The notes: generated from the sequence alone by a model not told the origin. A stretch of 64,000 nucleotides of DNA from JBDRRP01 sp964446485 (GCA_964446485.1 CAYUOU010000011.1:1-64000), one strand, 5' to 3'; shown: positions 8,597 to 17,767, counted from the stretch's first letter. Program-made: numbers and translations.

Positions 8597-10069
8597 ATGT
8601 CCGATACAAAAAAAACGGTTATCCTGGTGGACCCCCCGACACCCGAACCCCATGAACTCAACACCGGGCTTGCATGGGTGGCTGCAAACATACGCCATGT
8701 AACGGCCTCTGTTCGCGTCTTGGGCCTGGCCAACATTCCGTGCTCCATTGAACACGGCAACCAACTCTTGAGAAAGCATGTTTTGGAATCCAGTCCCGAT
8801 ATTGTCGGGTTCAACATCCACTGCACGACCTATAAAACCGTTCTGGGGATGATCACCCGGCTTAGGACTTATTTTGAAGGCCTCATTGCCATCGGAGGAC
8901 CGCACACCGTGTATGCAGACCAATCCATTATGGAGGAATGCCCGGAGGCGGACATCGTGGTATTGGGAGAGGCGGAACGTTCGATGCCAAGAGTCTGCAC
9001 TCAGCCGCGAGGACAGTATCATGAAATACCCGGTGTCATATTCCGCGATGGCGATCGAATCGTCAATAACCCCGTTGATTTGAAAAACCTTTCTTTCGAA
9101 GGGCTGGCGCATCCCGATTATCGCCAATTCGGAATACATCGGATAAGGGCACCCTACCCGATTTCCACTAGCCGCGGCTGCCCTTTCCGGTGTTGCTTCT
9201 GCAATCCATTCATGGGCGGCAAATGGCGTCCCAGACCACTGGAAGAAGTCTTTGATGAGCTTGAGTTCGCCGTTGCCACCTTCAAGATCAACAGCTTCAG
9301 AATCGTCGAGCCGGTGTTTAACCTCCGCGAAAAAAGGGTCATCGATTTCTGCAATGGATTGATGGAAAGGGGCATTTCCTTACCGTGGGACTGCGGCAGC
9401 GGCCTTCGGGCAGACTTCATCACCGACGAAGTGGTAGCGGCGATGAAAGCGGCTGGCTGCACACATATCAAAATCGGCGTTGAAAGCCTTGTGCCGGAAG
9501 TATTCGAACACATCAACAAGGGAGAATCAGTTGAGGATATAAAAAAAGCCATCGACATTATCAAAAAGGCCGGCATGCCTGTCTGGGGGTCTTTCATTAT
9601 CGGCCTGCCACACGATACCTATGACAGAACGATGCTTAATTTCAGTCTATCCAAAAAGCTCCGCATCGATTTTACACAATGGTCCCTGCTTTTCCCGTAT
9701 CCTGGAACGGCTGCCTATGAATGGATGGAAGAACATGGCGCCATCTACCATACAATTGAAACGGCTCACCAAGGCGCCCTTGATTCCGCCGGCCAAGATT
9801 GTGTGCACGTTGCCTGTGACACGATTGATTTTCCAAAGGAAGAACGTGTTGAGGCATACTACAAGATCAACTGGGCATCCGGCAACTACATCTATTCGCC
9901 CAGTGATTCAGATTTCAGCAAAGCCATCAGCATACTTAAGGGCATCTTGAGATATGACCCTTTGGGCCTGCCTTTTCACATCCTCAGACTTCTCAAGAAA
10001 TTGAAGCGAAGAAGCGCTCTGACAAATCCTGAAGGGAAATATTACGACTTCGTTAAGAACGCTTATTGA
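8597..10069 (+). CDS. B12-binding radical SAM protein
   Basis: This 490-residue protein has an N-terminal cobalamin-binding domain (opening VILVDPPTPEPHELNTGLAW, then IAIGGPHTVYADQSIM) and a radical SAM core with CPFRCCFCNPF at about residues 195-205 giving the CxxxCxxC ligands. The C-terminal part (SLLFPYPGTAAYEWMEE) is typical of the BchE/HpnP-like superfamily. The substrate is unknown. It sits between a methyltransferase and GT4/GT9 transferases, so a surface-glycan or lipid substrate is plausible. Base composition changes here: this gene and those after it are visibly more GC-rich than the preceding 8.5 kb. Confidence 0.85.
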   Translation: MSDTKKTVILVDPPTPEPHELNTGLAWVAANIRHVTASVRVLGLANIPCSIEHGNQLLRKHVLESSPDIVGFNIHCTTYKTVLGMITRLRTYFEGLIAIGGPHTVYADQSIMEECPEADIVVLGEAERSMPRVCTQPRGQYHEIPGVIFRDGDRIVNNPVDLKNLSFEGLAHPDYRQFGIHRIRAPYPISTSRGCPFRCCFCNPFMGGKWRPRPLEEVFDELEFAVATFKINSFRIVEPVFNLREKRVIDFCNGLMERGISLPWDCGSGLRADFITDEVVAAMKAAGCTHIKIGVESLVPEVFEHINKGESVEDIKKAIDIIKKAGMPVWGSFIIGLPHDTYDRTMLNFSLSKKLRIDFTQWSLLFPYPGTAAYEWMEEHGAIYHTIETAHQGALDSAGQDCVHVACDTIDFPKEERVEAYYKINWASGNYIYSPSDSDFSKAISILKGILRYDPLGLPFHILRLLKKLKRRSALTNPEGKYYDFVKNAY

Positions 10070-10109
10070 TTCCCACCGCAACGACTACGCCGCGGCCCTG
10101 ACAGCATAA

Positions 10110-11510
10110 ATGAATACATCAGATCACATCAAAACCGTGCTGGTTGTCACCAGCCATTACCCGCCGGGCAGACAGGTGGGCGCGGAACGCGTGTTGAAAT
10201 TCAGGAAACATCTTCCACAGCATGGGTTTCACTGCAAGATTTTGACCCTCAGCGATTTTGGGTGTCTCCGCGGGCAAAACGAAGGTGGCGTGCATCGGTC
10301 TGCATCCATCGCCGGATATTTCTACAATCTGGCATTTCAAAACAGACTGAAAAACTTATCTGAGACAAATTGTTTTCAGGAAAAAATACCGTCGCACGAC
10401 GACAGCCGGATTTGGCAAAGGGTTCGGCGTGCCATCATCGGCAACCTGTTTGTACCGGACATCCTGATCACCTGGCTGCCGACCGCATTCATCGCGGGAA
10501 TGCGCGCCATTCACAGCGCCGACGTCCGGCTGATCATGGCCACATCACCATCGCCGTCTTCACTGCTGATCGGTGCCATGCTTTCATGGGCGTCGGGTCT
10601 TCCGCTGGTTCTCGACTTCAGGGATGGATGGATATTTGAAAACCCGGATCCGGCCTATCTCCCGGGTCTTTCCCATTGGCGCAGAAAAATGGAAACCTTA
10701 CTTGAAAAATGGGTTGTTTCCCAAGCCGCCGCCGTCGTTTCGGTGAGCCCGCCACTCACGGAATATTTCAGAAAATCGTATCGCCTCCGCGCCGGCCGCG
10801 CGGTCACGATTCCCAATGGCTATGATCCGGACGATTGGAATGACGTCCAAGTACCTCCCAAGTCACCGAATAAGCTGAGGATTGTTTATACCGGCCGAAT
10901 CATTTCAAGTCACCGGGCGGGCTGTTTTGATATGTTTTTGCAGGGCCTGGCGCTTTCCGATCCAGACGTAATTGAAAATATCGAAGTTTTATTCATCGGA
11001 ATTCAGGCTGCGGAGGCCCGCCGCATCACCGGGTATGGGCTGAACAGCACCGTTAAGATCATTCCGTATCTGCCCAAAAGACAATGCATCGGGTATCAAT
11101 TATCGTCGGATGTGCTGTTGCTGTTCATGGGCAAAGACAAGAGCGTCATGACTTCAAAAATCTTTGAGTACCTGTTTTCAAATCGACTGATATGGGTATT
11201 GGGCGACGAAGAATGTGCCGGATCCCGATTTGTAAAAACGATCCGGGCCGGGATCGTCACCAATCCGCAAACCCCTTCCGACATTTCAACCACCGTGAAG
11301 AAATTAACCCGGCTGTGGGATGAGAACCGACTGCCTTCAGGCGCAGGCCACGGTGCCATTCAACCCTATAGCCGGCAGCACGCGTCGAAGCAACTGGCGT
11401 CATTGTTCAAAAGCGTTCTAAGGGACGACCGACTCATGGAACGCCCGCTCGTCACCGATGTATTGTCAAGCGGCGCAAACGGGAATAAACGATACTCCGG
11501 CAATCAATGA
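10110..11510 (+). CDS. Glycosyltransferase family 4-like protein
   Basis: This 466-residue GT-B protein has an N-terminal acceptor-type domain starting VVTSHYPPGRQVGAERVLKF and a donor-binding domain with IPNGYDPDDW, RIVYTGRIISSHRAG and the GT4 motif SVMTSKIFEYLFSN (about residues 344-357), whose Glu contacts the nucleotide sugar. It should transfer a sugar from a nucleotide donor on the cytoplasmic face during LPS or exopolysaccharide assembly. Its stop overlaps the start of the following GT9 gene (ATGA), indicating one operon. Donor and acceptor are unknown. Confidence 0.82.
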   Translation: MNTSDHIKTVLVVTSHYPPGRQVGAERVLKFRKHLPQHGFHCKILTLSDFGCLRGQNEGGVHRSASIAGYFYNLAFQNRLKNLSETNCFQEKIPSHDDSRIWQRVRRAIIGNLFVPDILITWLPTAFIAGMRAIHSADVRLIMATSPSPSSLLIGAMLSWASGLPLVLDFRDGWIFENPDPAYLPGLSHWRRKMETLLEKWVVSQAAAVVSVSPPLTEYFRKSYRLRAGRAVTIPNGYDPDDWNDVQVPPKSPNKLRIVYTGRIISSHRAGCFDMFLQGLALSDPDVIENIEVLFIGIQAAEARRITGYGLNSTVKIIPYLPKRQCIGYQLSSDVLLLFMGKDKSVMTSKIFEYLFSNRLIWVLGDEECAGSRFVKTIRAGIVTNPQTPSDISTTVKKLTRLWDENRLPSGAGHGAIQPYSRQHASKQLASLFKSVLRDDRLMERPLVTDVLSSGANGNKRYSGNQ

Positions 11511-12727
11511 TGCACCCACGTATCGACAAGCTCAGAGACCACATGATCAACCTCGCTGGTTTTGCCATCAGCCTGCTGATCGGCCTCTTCGGACATAGAA
11601 CTCGAAATCACGGGAAAAAAGTACTGGTTGTCCGGATCGATCTGATCGGGGATTTCGTCCTATGGCAGCACGCCGCCAGATACTTTAAACAAATCTACCC
11701 TGGCCACAGGATCGTTTTACTCGCAAACCAATCCTGGTCCGCGCTTGCGGAAAGGCTCCCCTACTGGGATGACATCTGGCCCATCGACCGAGAGCGTTTC
11801 AAAACCGACTTGATCTACCGGCTCGCCATCATCCGCAACATCAGGCAAGCGGGTTTCACTGTGGTGATCGCCCCCAATTTTCATAGAAGCGCGGACGCGA
11901 TGTGCACCGATTCGATTATCGCCGCATGCGGCGCTAGGGAAAGAATCGGATCGCGAGCGGAGCAAAACACGCCGTTTCTCGACAGACGACTGCTTGACCT
12001 GGTCATGCGGCATTTCTACTCGCGGCTGCTCGATACGAAATCAGAAAGCCAGGCGATGGGGCACAATTATGCGTTTGTCAGCCTATTGATGGGCAGGAAA
12101 GTACCCGACGAGCCACCAGCGATCGCTATCAACCCACCCCGCGTTCATGTTGACGGCCGGTCGCCGTACTTTCTGATATGTCCCGGCGCCGGAAAAGCGC
12201 AAAGACGCTGGCCTGCGGAAAATTTCGCCAAAATCGCCGGCCGGATAATGGATAGGACCCCCTGGAAGGGGGTCATCTGCGGGGGCAAAGCGGAGATGCA
12301 CCTTGCCGCCGGGATATCGAAGGGCTGTTCAAGGGCGCTGATCGATGTTACCGGGAAAACCTCCCTGCTGGAAATGGCCGGTCTTATCAACGATGCCAGG
12401 CTTGTCATCGGCAATGAGACCAGTCCAATCCACCTCGCCGCAGCCTACCAGAAAAAATCCGTTTGTATTTTAGGGGGTGGGCATTTCGGCAGGTTTTTGC
12501 CCTACCCGTCAGAAGACCACTGGAACGACCGCACGCTACCCATTCCGGTATTCACTTACAAAAACTGCTTTCATTGTGACTGGAAATGCATCTACCGGGT
12601 GCCTGCCGGATCACCCTTTCCGTGCATCGGAGACATATCGGTAGAGGCCGTGTGGGAGGCAATCGATCCACTGCTGCCGCCGCGAACCTTCAGCGCCGGG
12701 AAATGCTCCGACCTGCCCCGCTCATGA
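11507..12727 (+). CDS. Glycosyltransferase family 9 (heptosyltransferase-like)
   Basis: This 406-residue GT9 protein has the N-terminal VVRIDLIGDFVLWQHAARYF, the central LICPGAGKAQRRWPAENFA and the C-terminal donor motif IGNETSPIHLAAAYQKKSV. GT9 enzymes transfer ADP-heptose or similar donors to the LPS core. The protein is longer than WaaC/WaaF (about 320-350) because of an N-terminal lead and a cysteine-containing tail (CFHCDWKC). It is translationally coupled to the preceding GT4 gene and converges on a GT2 gene 27 bases downstream. Assignment to the family is firm; heptose as donor is inference. Confidence 0.85.
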   Translation: MMHPRIDKLRDHMINLAGFAISLLIGLFGHRTRNHGKKVLVVRIDLIGDFVLWQHAARYFKQIYPGHRIVLLANQSWSALAERLPYWDDIWPIDRERFKTDLIYRLAIIRNIRQAGFTVVIAPNFHRSADAMCTDSIIAACGARERIGSRAEQNTPFLDRRLLDLVMRHFYSRLLDTKSESQAMGHNYAFVSLLMGRKVPDEPPAIAINPPRVHVDGRSPYFLICPGAGKAQRRWPAENFAKIAGRIMDRTPWKGVICGGKAEMHLAAGISKGCSRALIDVTGKTSLLEMAGLINDARLVIGNETSPIHLAAAYQKKSVCILGGGHFGRFLPYPSEDHWNDRTLPIPVFTYKNCFHCDWKCIYRVPAGSPFPCIGDISVEAVWEAIDPLLPPRTFSAGKCSDLPRS

Positions 12728-12754
12728 ATGCCAATCGGGTGCCTTTGGCGGCAT

Positions 12755-13873
12755 CTAAAAGACTTCCGGCAGGCCGTGTTTAACAAGCATTCGCAATTTA
12801 TGCGGTAATGGGCGGATAAGACGGAAAAATCGCCGGGCCGGAATGCTTCTGGCAGCTTGGGTTTCTGCCCGCAGTTGGCACAAATCTTTACGTTTTAACC
12901 ATGCGGCGTTGATCACGGCCCAATAAATGGACCGCATCAAGTCGCATTTTTTTTTAACAATCGAGAGCAACGCCCCCTCCAGAAGCAATAATAAAATGTG
13001 CGCGGGGAAAATGATCTGAAACACCGGAGACGGGTAGCAAACCACCATAACGAATATCCTGTTTCGCTCACTCAGGAAACGGCGTTTGAGTGGGGTCGCC
13101 ATTTTATTACCCACGATTTTTCCCCCGCCCAGACTTCGACCGACCCAATGCAGATAACCCGATTTGGGAATCACTCTCACCGAATGACCGCCGAGCCATG
13201 CCCTGCAGCAAATCCACATATCTTCGTGCATCGTGTGGAACCATTTGGGGAAACCGCCGATGGCGTTCCAAAGGGATTTAGGCAACCAGAGGCAGGCGCC
13301 CATTATCATGCCCACTTCCCTGACGGTCAGATCCTCATTGGGAACGCTGTTAAGAAACGGGTCGAAAAAAATACCGAAATCCAACAATGCGCCATCGTGT
13401 GCGCTGAATTGACGAAGGCCCAGGATCGGCGAGAAAGCACCCGAAGTCTCAGCCTCGGTATAGAAGGTTTGCAATGCATCCGGAAAGAGAATGGCATCAT
13501 TGTTCAATATCAGCAGGTAGCGGCCTCGGGCCTGATCCGCCATGCGGTTGTTGCTCTCACAAAAGCCGATGTTTTCCCTGCTGCTGATCAGCCTTGCTTC
13601 AGGGTAACGGGATCGAATATATGGCACCGAACGGTCTGTCGAGGCATCGTCATGCACGATGACCTCAAAGGAAATGGAACACTTCTGCGAGAATACTGCA
13701 TCCAGGCATTTGTCGATCATCCCAATGCCGTTAAAGTTGGCAATGCACACAGAGCAGACTGGCGCGTCTGCACCGGGGAGAGCACCGTCAGCGCGCGGCT
13801 CAGCGACCTTATCGCGTTTTAGCTCAATCACGGGCATCCGACTTTTCCGATGAGCATCGAGCCCAGAAGGCAA
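12755..13873 (-). CDS. Glycosyltransferase family 2 with C-terminal membrane segment
   Basis: This 372-residue GT2 protein has a GT-A fold domain from about residue 38: VCIANFNGIGMIDKCLDAVF, the donor-binding VIVHDDASTDRSV, LILNNDAILFPDA (DxD-like) and the acceptor loop HEDMWICCRAW. The C-terminal third has a hydrophobic segment (VFQIIFPAHILLLLLEGALL) and a basic tail, typical of rhamnosyltransferase/WcaE-like membrane-associated GT2 enzymes. It is the last gene of a leftward operon (small membrane ORF, GT2, radical SAM, YdcF-like, this gene), 16 bases from its upstream neighbour. The sugar is unknown. Confidence 0.82.
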   Translation of the reverse strand: MPSGLDAHRKSRMPVIELKRDKVAEPRADGALPGADAPVCSVCIANFNGIGMIDKCLDAVFSQKCSISFEVIVHDDASTDRSVPYIRSRYPEARLISSRENIGFCESNNRMADQARGRYLLILNNDAILFPDALQTFYTEAETSGAFSPILGLRQFSAHDGALLDFGIFFDPFLNSVPNEDLTVREVGMIMGACLWLPKSLWNAIGGFPKWFHTMHEDMWICCRAWLGGHSVRVIPKSGYLHWVGRSLGGGKIVGNKMATPLKRRFLSERNRIFVMVVCYPSPVFQIIFPAHILLLLLEGALLSIVKKKCDLMRSIYWAVINAAWLKRKDLCQLRAETQAARSIPARRFFRLIRPLPHKLRMLVKHGLPEVF

Positions 13874-13889
13874 TCATTACCATCCGTTT

Positions 13890-14567
13890 TCAAATCTTCA
13901 ACCAGCCATAGATCCACGCCCCGTATTCCGCCAGAACCCACCGGATCTGGCGGCCGTCCCGCCACCATCCCGATGGGACGAAGCCGTCGTTTCGTGCTGC
14001 TGCCGCCTGCAGAGAAAAAGCCCCGCCGTAAATTCGTTTCCAGATATACAAGGCCCTGCGTGTGTGAAATTTACTGGTCGTGACAATGACGCGAGTGATC
14101 CCCTGATCCTCCAGGACCTTGCCCACAAAGCGCGCTTCGCTGATGGTATCATAGGCATCCGGCGCAGCCACCGACAGCACCTTGTCGCGGGGTACGCCAT
14201 GGATTGCCAACGCCCGCAAAAACGCTTCATCCCAAGAGCAGCAACGCTCGAAACCGGCGATTTCCAATTCCCTGATGGCGGCGTTTTTTCGATCCCCATT
14301 GATCACAACCCGTTTCACCAGGCCGTCCCGGTAGAGCCGCCCCGCTTCCGCAAGCCGCGGGTAGTATTCCAGGCCGGTACTCAGCACGACGGCGGCATCG
14401 GCCGGAACGAGCGGATCGTCCACCACCAGAAAAGACCCCAGGGCGCCCAGAAATACCGGATGCAGCAGCATCAGCGCCATGACCGCGCCGATGACGGCCG
14501 CCGACCATCGCCGCAGCCGCCTGAAATCTTTGCCTGAGGCGCTTGGCGCCCCGTTTTTTGGCCTCAT
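13890..14567 (-). CDS. YdcF/SanA-like (DUF218) membrane protein
   Basis: This 225-residue protein has one N-terminal membrane anchor (about residues 19-45). Its DUF218 domain includes ADAAVVLSTGLEYYPRLAEA, VINGDRKN, a DTISEARFVGKVL helix and VTTSKFHTRRA, the conserved pattern of YdcF/ElyC/SanA proteins. These proteins are linked to envelope and polysaccharide biogenesis, but no enzymatic activity is firmly established. Its start overlaps the stop of the upstream radical SAM gene by four bases (ATGA), so the two are probably co-translated. An envelope role agrees with the surrounding glycosyltransferases. Confidence 0.82.
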   Translation of the reverse strand: MRPKNGAPSASGKDFRRLRRWSAAVIGAVMALMLLHPVFLGALGSFLVVDDPLVPADAAVVLSTGLEYYPRLAEAGRLYRDGLVKRVVINGDRKNAAIRELEIAGFERCCSWDEAFLRALAIHGVPRDKVLSVAAPDAYDTISEARFVGKVLEDQGITRVIVTTSKFHTRRALYIWKRIYGGAFSLQAAAARNDGFVPSGWWRDGRQIRWVLAEYGAWIYGWLKI

Positions 14568-16054
14568 CGGTGCAACCGTATGGTTTTCAGCAGGCTGCCG
14601 ACGGAGCGAAAGACCCGTCGGATCTCGTCCACGTCACGCAGGTGTTTGAGCGTCTGGAGAACAAACCGGGGCCTAAAGTAAAACTCCCGGTATGCCCGCG
14701 ATAGGATGTGGGTCAGCTCCTCCCGGGACATGTCCACCGTTTTCACCACCGGCCCGAAAGTCATGTCGAATTCTTTGAAGTCTTTGGCCAGCAGCAGATC
14801 ATTCGCCACGGCATATTCGTAAAGCGAGGTGCCCGGGTAGCACATGGCGATGGAAAACTGCACCTGGTCCGGGGAGAGCTTCTTGGCAAAGGCGATGGTT
14901 TCTTCGACGCTTTTACGGGTGTCGTAGGGGAACCCGAACATGAACCCGCCAAGGGCCTGAATGCCGTGTCGCTTCACGCGGCGAACGCCCGCTTCGATCT
15001 GGGAAAGGGTCAACCCCTTTTTTATTTTGTCCAGCACGTCCTGGGAACCGCTCTCAACGCCGAGCCGGATCATTTTGCACCCACTGGCCTTCATTTCGGC
15101 CAGCATCTCGTCGTCGATGTTGTCCACCCGCCCGTTGCAGGTCCACACCAGCCGGAAGCCCTCGTCGCGCAGACGCTGGCAAAAAGCGATCACCCGTTTT
15201 TTATTGGTGGTGAAGGTGCCGTCGTCAATGTTGACTTCCTTCAGACCGTAGCGATCCACCAATTGATGCAGCTCCCCGAAGACACTGTCCAGACTCCGAA
15301 ACCGCTGCCGGTGCCCATACATACTCTGGGGCCACAAACAGAAGGCGCAATGGTAGGGGCAGCCCCGTGCCGTCATCATATTCATGAAGGGCCGCCGGGA
15401 ATACCAGGCTTCCAGGTACCAATGCCAGGGGATGGTCTCACGATCCGGAAAGGGTATGGCGTCCAGGTCGTCGGCCACCTCGCCGTCGCCGTTGTCTCGA
15501 ATGGTGTCGCCCTGTCGCCAGGTTATGCCGCCGACGCCCTCGAGCCGAGGCCAGGCAGACGCTACGGCGGCAATCTTGGTATCGAACTCGTGGCGGATCA
15601 CCACGTCGATGGCCGGGCACAGCATCAATGCCTGGCGGTGGAAGTAGGTCACGTGGGGGCCCCCGGCAATGATGACGGCGCCGGTGGCATCCTTCAGCGC
15701 GGAAAGACTTTCATAATCCGCCGCACTGCTGGGGGTGGTGGTTTCCATGAAAATAGCTTCCGGAGCGGCGTTCTTTGCTGCCGTCAGGGTCTGCGGCATA
15801 TCGAGTTCCTCGATGACCGCATCGATATAAACCACCTCATGGCCCGCCGCCGTGAGCTGCGCCGCCGCGTATGCCAAAAAAATGGGATACTGGAGGTACT
15901 TGTCGCTCCGGTGCTTAATGATCCGGTTCTGGGACCGGGTACCGAACCCCTTTCCCGGCCAGGGCGGATTGATGATCAGAACGCGCATGGTGTTTTGTCT
16001 TTTGTGTTTGGTGTTTGGTGACCGGATCGCCATTAGCACGGGCGGTTCCGTCAT
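14564..16054 (-). CDS. B12-binding radical SAM protein
   Basis: This is the third B12 radical SAM protein of the cluster. The cobalamin-binding domain covers about residues 23-170 (VLIINPPWPGKGFGT, IIAGGPHVTYFHRQ). The radical SAM core has CPYHCAFCLWPQ near residue 235 for the iron-sulfur cluster, then EVNIDDGTFT and FMFGFPYDT. The start at 16054 overlaps the stop of the upstream GT2 (ATGA); a second ATG at 15988 would begin exactly at the conserved MRVLIINPP and may be the true start. It is coupled to the GT2 upstream and the YdcF-like gene downstream, so it probably acts on a glycan or its lipid carrier. The substrate is not predictable. Confidence 0.85.
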   Translation of the reverse strand: MTEPPVLMAIRSPNTKHKRQNTMRVLIINPPWPGKGFGTRSQNRIIKHRSDKYLQYPIFLAYAAAQLTAAGHEVVYIDAVIEELDMPQTLTAAKNAAPEAIFMETTTPSSAADYESLSALKDATGAVIIAGGPHVTYFHRQALMLCPAIDVVIRHEFDTKIAAVASAWPRLEGVGGITWRQGDTIRDNGDGEVADDLDAIPFPDRETIPWHWYLEAWYSRRPFMNMMTARGCPYHCAFCLWPQSMYGHRQRFRSLDSVFGELHQLVDRYGLKEVNIDDGTFTTNKKRVIAFCQRLRDEGFRLVWTCNGRVDNIDDEMLAEMKASGCKMIRLGVESGSQDVLDKIKKGLTLSQIEAGVRRVKRHGIQALGGFMFGFPYDTRKSVEETIAFAKKLSPDQVQFSIAMCYPGTSLYEYAVANDLLLAKDFKEFDMTFGPVVKTVDMSREELTHILSRAYREFYFRPRFVLQTLKHLRDVDEIRRVFRSVGSLLKTIRLHR

Positions 16055-16914
16055 TTTTTCCGCGCGACTCTGCCCCAGAGAAAACCCGTCAGTTGGATGC
16101 CAAAACTGGCGGCCAGCAGCGTCAATACTAGAGGCAGTTTCCCATCTTGCCGGCTGTGCCTGATAACGTTTACCGTGGACCAGGCCCGCAGTTTCAAAAA
16201 TCCCTGCTTATTTACAACCCGTTTGGCAAAGAGATAACTGCTGATGCCGCGCCTGAACTGCCAGGCAAAAAAATCGCCCAACCGATCCCGGGCCGGATGC
16301 CAGGCCACCGCCTCGGGACAGTAGCGGATACGAAACCCGTTCCGGCCCAGGGCATGGGCCAGATAGCTGTCTTCTCCCCCGGCCAGGGGGAAGCCTTCGT
16401 CAAACCCGCCCACGCGCTCAAAAACGGCACGGGTCACCGCGCAATTGCAGGTGCTGAGGCTTTGGGTGAAGCCGTCGGCATCGACCCGCCAGATTCGGGG
16501 AAAGCCAACGCTGCCACCGGCAGGAAAACCCAGGGCGGAAATGGCGTTCCCCAATGTATTGGACGGCATCAATGCCAGCCGCCCCATCACCGCGGCGGCC
16601 TTCCCATCGGCCAGGGCTTCGTCAAAGGCATGGAGCCATCGGGGGTGAACCCGGCAATCGGCATCGGTGAACACCAGGATATCCCCGCAGGCCGCAGCCG
16701 CACCGGCGTTGCGGCACCGGGCCGGTCCCCGGTTGGTTTCCATGCGGATCAACCGGTATGGCCAGGAGGCCGCCAGGTCGGCGGAACCGTCCGTGGAGGC
16801 GTCGTCCACCAGGATCACTTCATGGTCGGTATCGTACAGCCGGCCCAGGGATTGAAGCAACCCCGGCAGGGTGGCCGCGGCATTGTAGACGGGAACAATG
16901 ATGGAAAACTTCAT
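16051..16914 (-). CDS. Glycosyltransferase family 2
   Basis: This 287-residue GT2 enzyme begins FSIIVPVYNAAATLPGLLQS, then VILVDDASTDGSADLAA, an FTDADCRVHP DxD-type metal/donor site near residue 90, and the acceptor motif GGEDSYLAHAL near residue 182. A single C-terminal hydrophobic segment (LPLVLTLLAASFGIQLTGFL) would anchor it in the membrane. Its start overlaps the stop of the small upstream membrane ORF (ATGA) and its stop overlaps the next start, so it is embedded in a tightly coupled leftward operon. Family assignment is firm; donor and acceptor are unknown. Confidence 0.85.
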   Translation of the reverse strand: MKFSIIVPVYNAAATLPGLLQSLGRLYDTDHEVILVDDASTDGSADLAASWPYRLIRMETNRGPARCRNAGAAAACGDILVFTDADCRVHPRWLHAFDEALADGKAAAVMGRLALMPSNTLGNAISALGFPAGGSVGFPRIWRVDADGFTQSLSTCNCAVTRAVFERVGGFDEGFPLAGGEDSYLAHALGRNGFRIRYCPEAVAWHPARDRLGDFFAWQFRRGISSYLFAKRVVNKQGFLKLRAWSTVNVIRHSRQDGKLPLVLTLLAASFGIQLTGFLWGRVARKK

Positions 16915-17066
16915 GACGACTCAGGGTCTTGCCAGCCGGGCGCTGCCATTTCAACGGCCCGCTGATTCCGGCCACGGGCCTGCCCGCCCCATAACCGGCA
17001 GACGAGTTCTGAGATCAGGCCCATCATAAAGATGACCACCGAGGTGGACAACAACGGGGCGCTCAT
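16911..17066 (-). pseudogene. 51-residue membrane remnant of a GT2 C-terminus
   Basis: A 51-codon frame begins MSAPLLSTSVVIFMMGLISE and ends four bases into the next GT2 gene. It closely resembles the last membrane helix of the intact DPM1-like GT2 at 22929-23822 (MSALLLNSSVIVFLMGMISE). Upstream frames are closed within 15 bases, so the catalytic domain is missing. Either this is the tail of a decayed glycosyltransferase or it now works as a small stand-alone membrane protein. The intact ATGA coupling to the next gene slightly favours retained translation. Confidence 0.55.
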
Positions 17067-17270
17067 ATCAGCATCTTCTCATCTTCATGGGCTTCCGAAT
17101 TTTTTCCACAGGTCGCGCCACCATCGCCTGACCGATTGTCTCTAAAAGCGCAAATCGGATTTGCAGATTATTCAAAAACGGATTACGGGTCAAGCTTGGA
17201 ATGGTCGGGGGGCAACGGGTCAGGGCCGCCGCAGGCGTGGCGACGGCCAATGGCGGTTGAGTCTTCGAGC

Positions 17271-17300
17271 TTGACCAGGATGTTCGGAATACGGTATATT
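17271..17300 (+). promoter_or_regulatory. Putative sigma-70 promoter
   Basis: TTGACC at 17271-17276 and TATATT at 17295-17300 are separated by 18 bases. They lie 22 bases before the ATG of the small ORF at 17322, the expected geometry for its promoter. Confidence 0.4.
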
Positions 17301-17321
17301 TTTTCAAACGAAGCCCGAATT

Positions 17322-17708
17322 ATGCCTCAAATTACATTGAAGGAAACCATCACCCGAAAAATCGATATCCCGCTGGATACGCTCGCGGAGATTATCGATA
17401 ATTTAAGTGCGGACGACAAAAAGAGACTGCTGTCGAAACTCAGGAAGTCCGGCGAGCCGTTCAAAAAGTTTGAAAAATATAAAATATCCGAAATTATTTC
17501 GGTTTTTTTTGAAACTGAGCTGTATGAAGATGAATTTTTGGCCGATCTGGAAGCGGGTCTCAAAAAGTCATCCGTGTACAGATATCTCGAATGCCTGAAA
17601 TCGGCGAATTACGCCCTGATCTGCTCAAGCCCGCGGCCCCCTTTCCTGAAACGCTCATCGAGGAAGTCGGTGGATGCCTCCGCTACAAGGGCGAGGCCAA
17701 GTCATTGA
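17322..17708 (+). CDS. Small antitoxin-like protein, 3' end probably replaced
   Basis: The frame from the ATG at 17322 gives 128 residues: MPQITLKETITRKIDIPLDT at the start and a KISEIISVFFETELYEDEF segment, then ADLEAGLKKSSVYR near residue 87. The first ~87 residues are charged and helical, like small toxin-antitoxin antitoxins. The remaining ~40 residues are read out of frame through a vapB fragment (17591-17767) and look like junk, suggesting that the original stop was lost when a deletion joined two genes. A good promoter precedes it. I cannot assign a named family. If functional, it would be a regulatory or antitoxin-type protein. Confidence 0.45.
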   Translation: MPQITLKETITRKIDIPLDTLAEIIDNLSADDKKRLLSKLRKSGEPFKKFEKYKISEIISVFFETELYEDEFLADLEAGLKKSSVYRYLECLKSANYALICSSPRPPFLKRSSRKSVDASATRARPSH

Positions 17709-17767
17709 AAGACATGCAGGACGCCATTGGCCGAGGCGCACTGAAGGCTTCTCGTGGTAACGGTTGA
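17591..17767 (+). pseudogene. VapB/AbrB-type antitoxin, C-terminal fragment
   Basis: A 58-codon frame starting at ATG 17591 has PETLIEEVGGCLRYKGEAKS followed by LKDMQDAIGRGA. This resembles the C-terminus of AbrB-family VapB antitoxins, the part that wraps its PIN-domain toxin. The N-terminal DNA-binding swapped hairpin is absent; the region upstream belongs to another gene in a different frame. The following PIN-domain start overlaps it by 14 bases, the usual vapBC arrangement. It is probably non-functional. Confidence 0.5.

Noticed and set aside
12998..13822. Long plus-strand open frames opposite the GT2, radical SAM and ACAD genes (for example 12998-13822, 14708-16021)
   Set aside because: They are GC-driven antisense shadows of well-supported genes and have no recognisable domains.
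16911..17066. UGA (selenocysteine) read-through linking the small membrane ORF to upstream sequence
   Set aside because: Upstream codons before its ATG do not resemble a GT2 catalytic domain in any frame, so a hidden selenoprotein is not supported.
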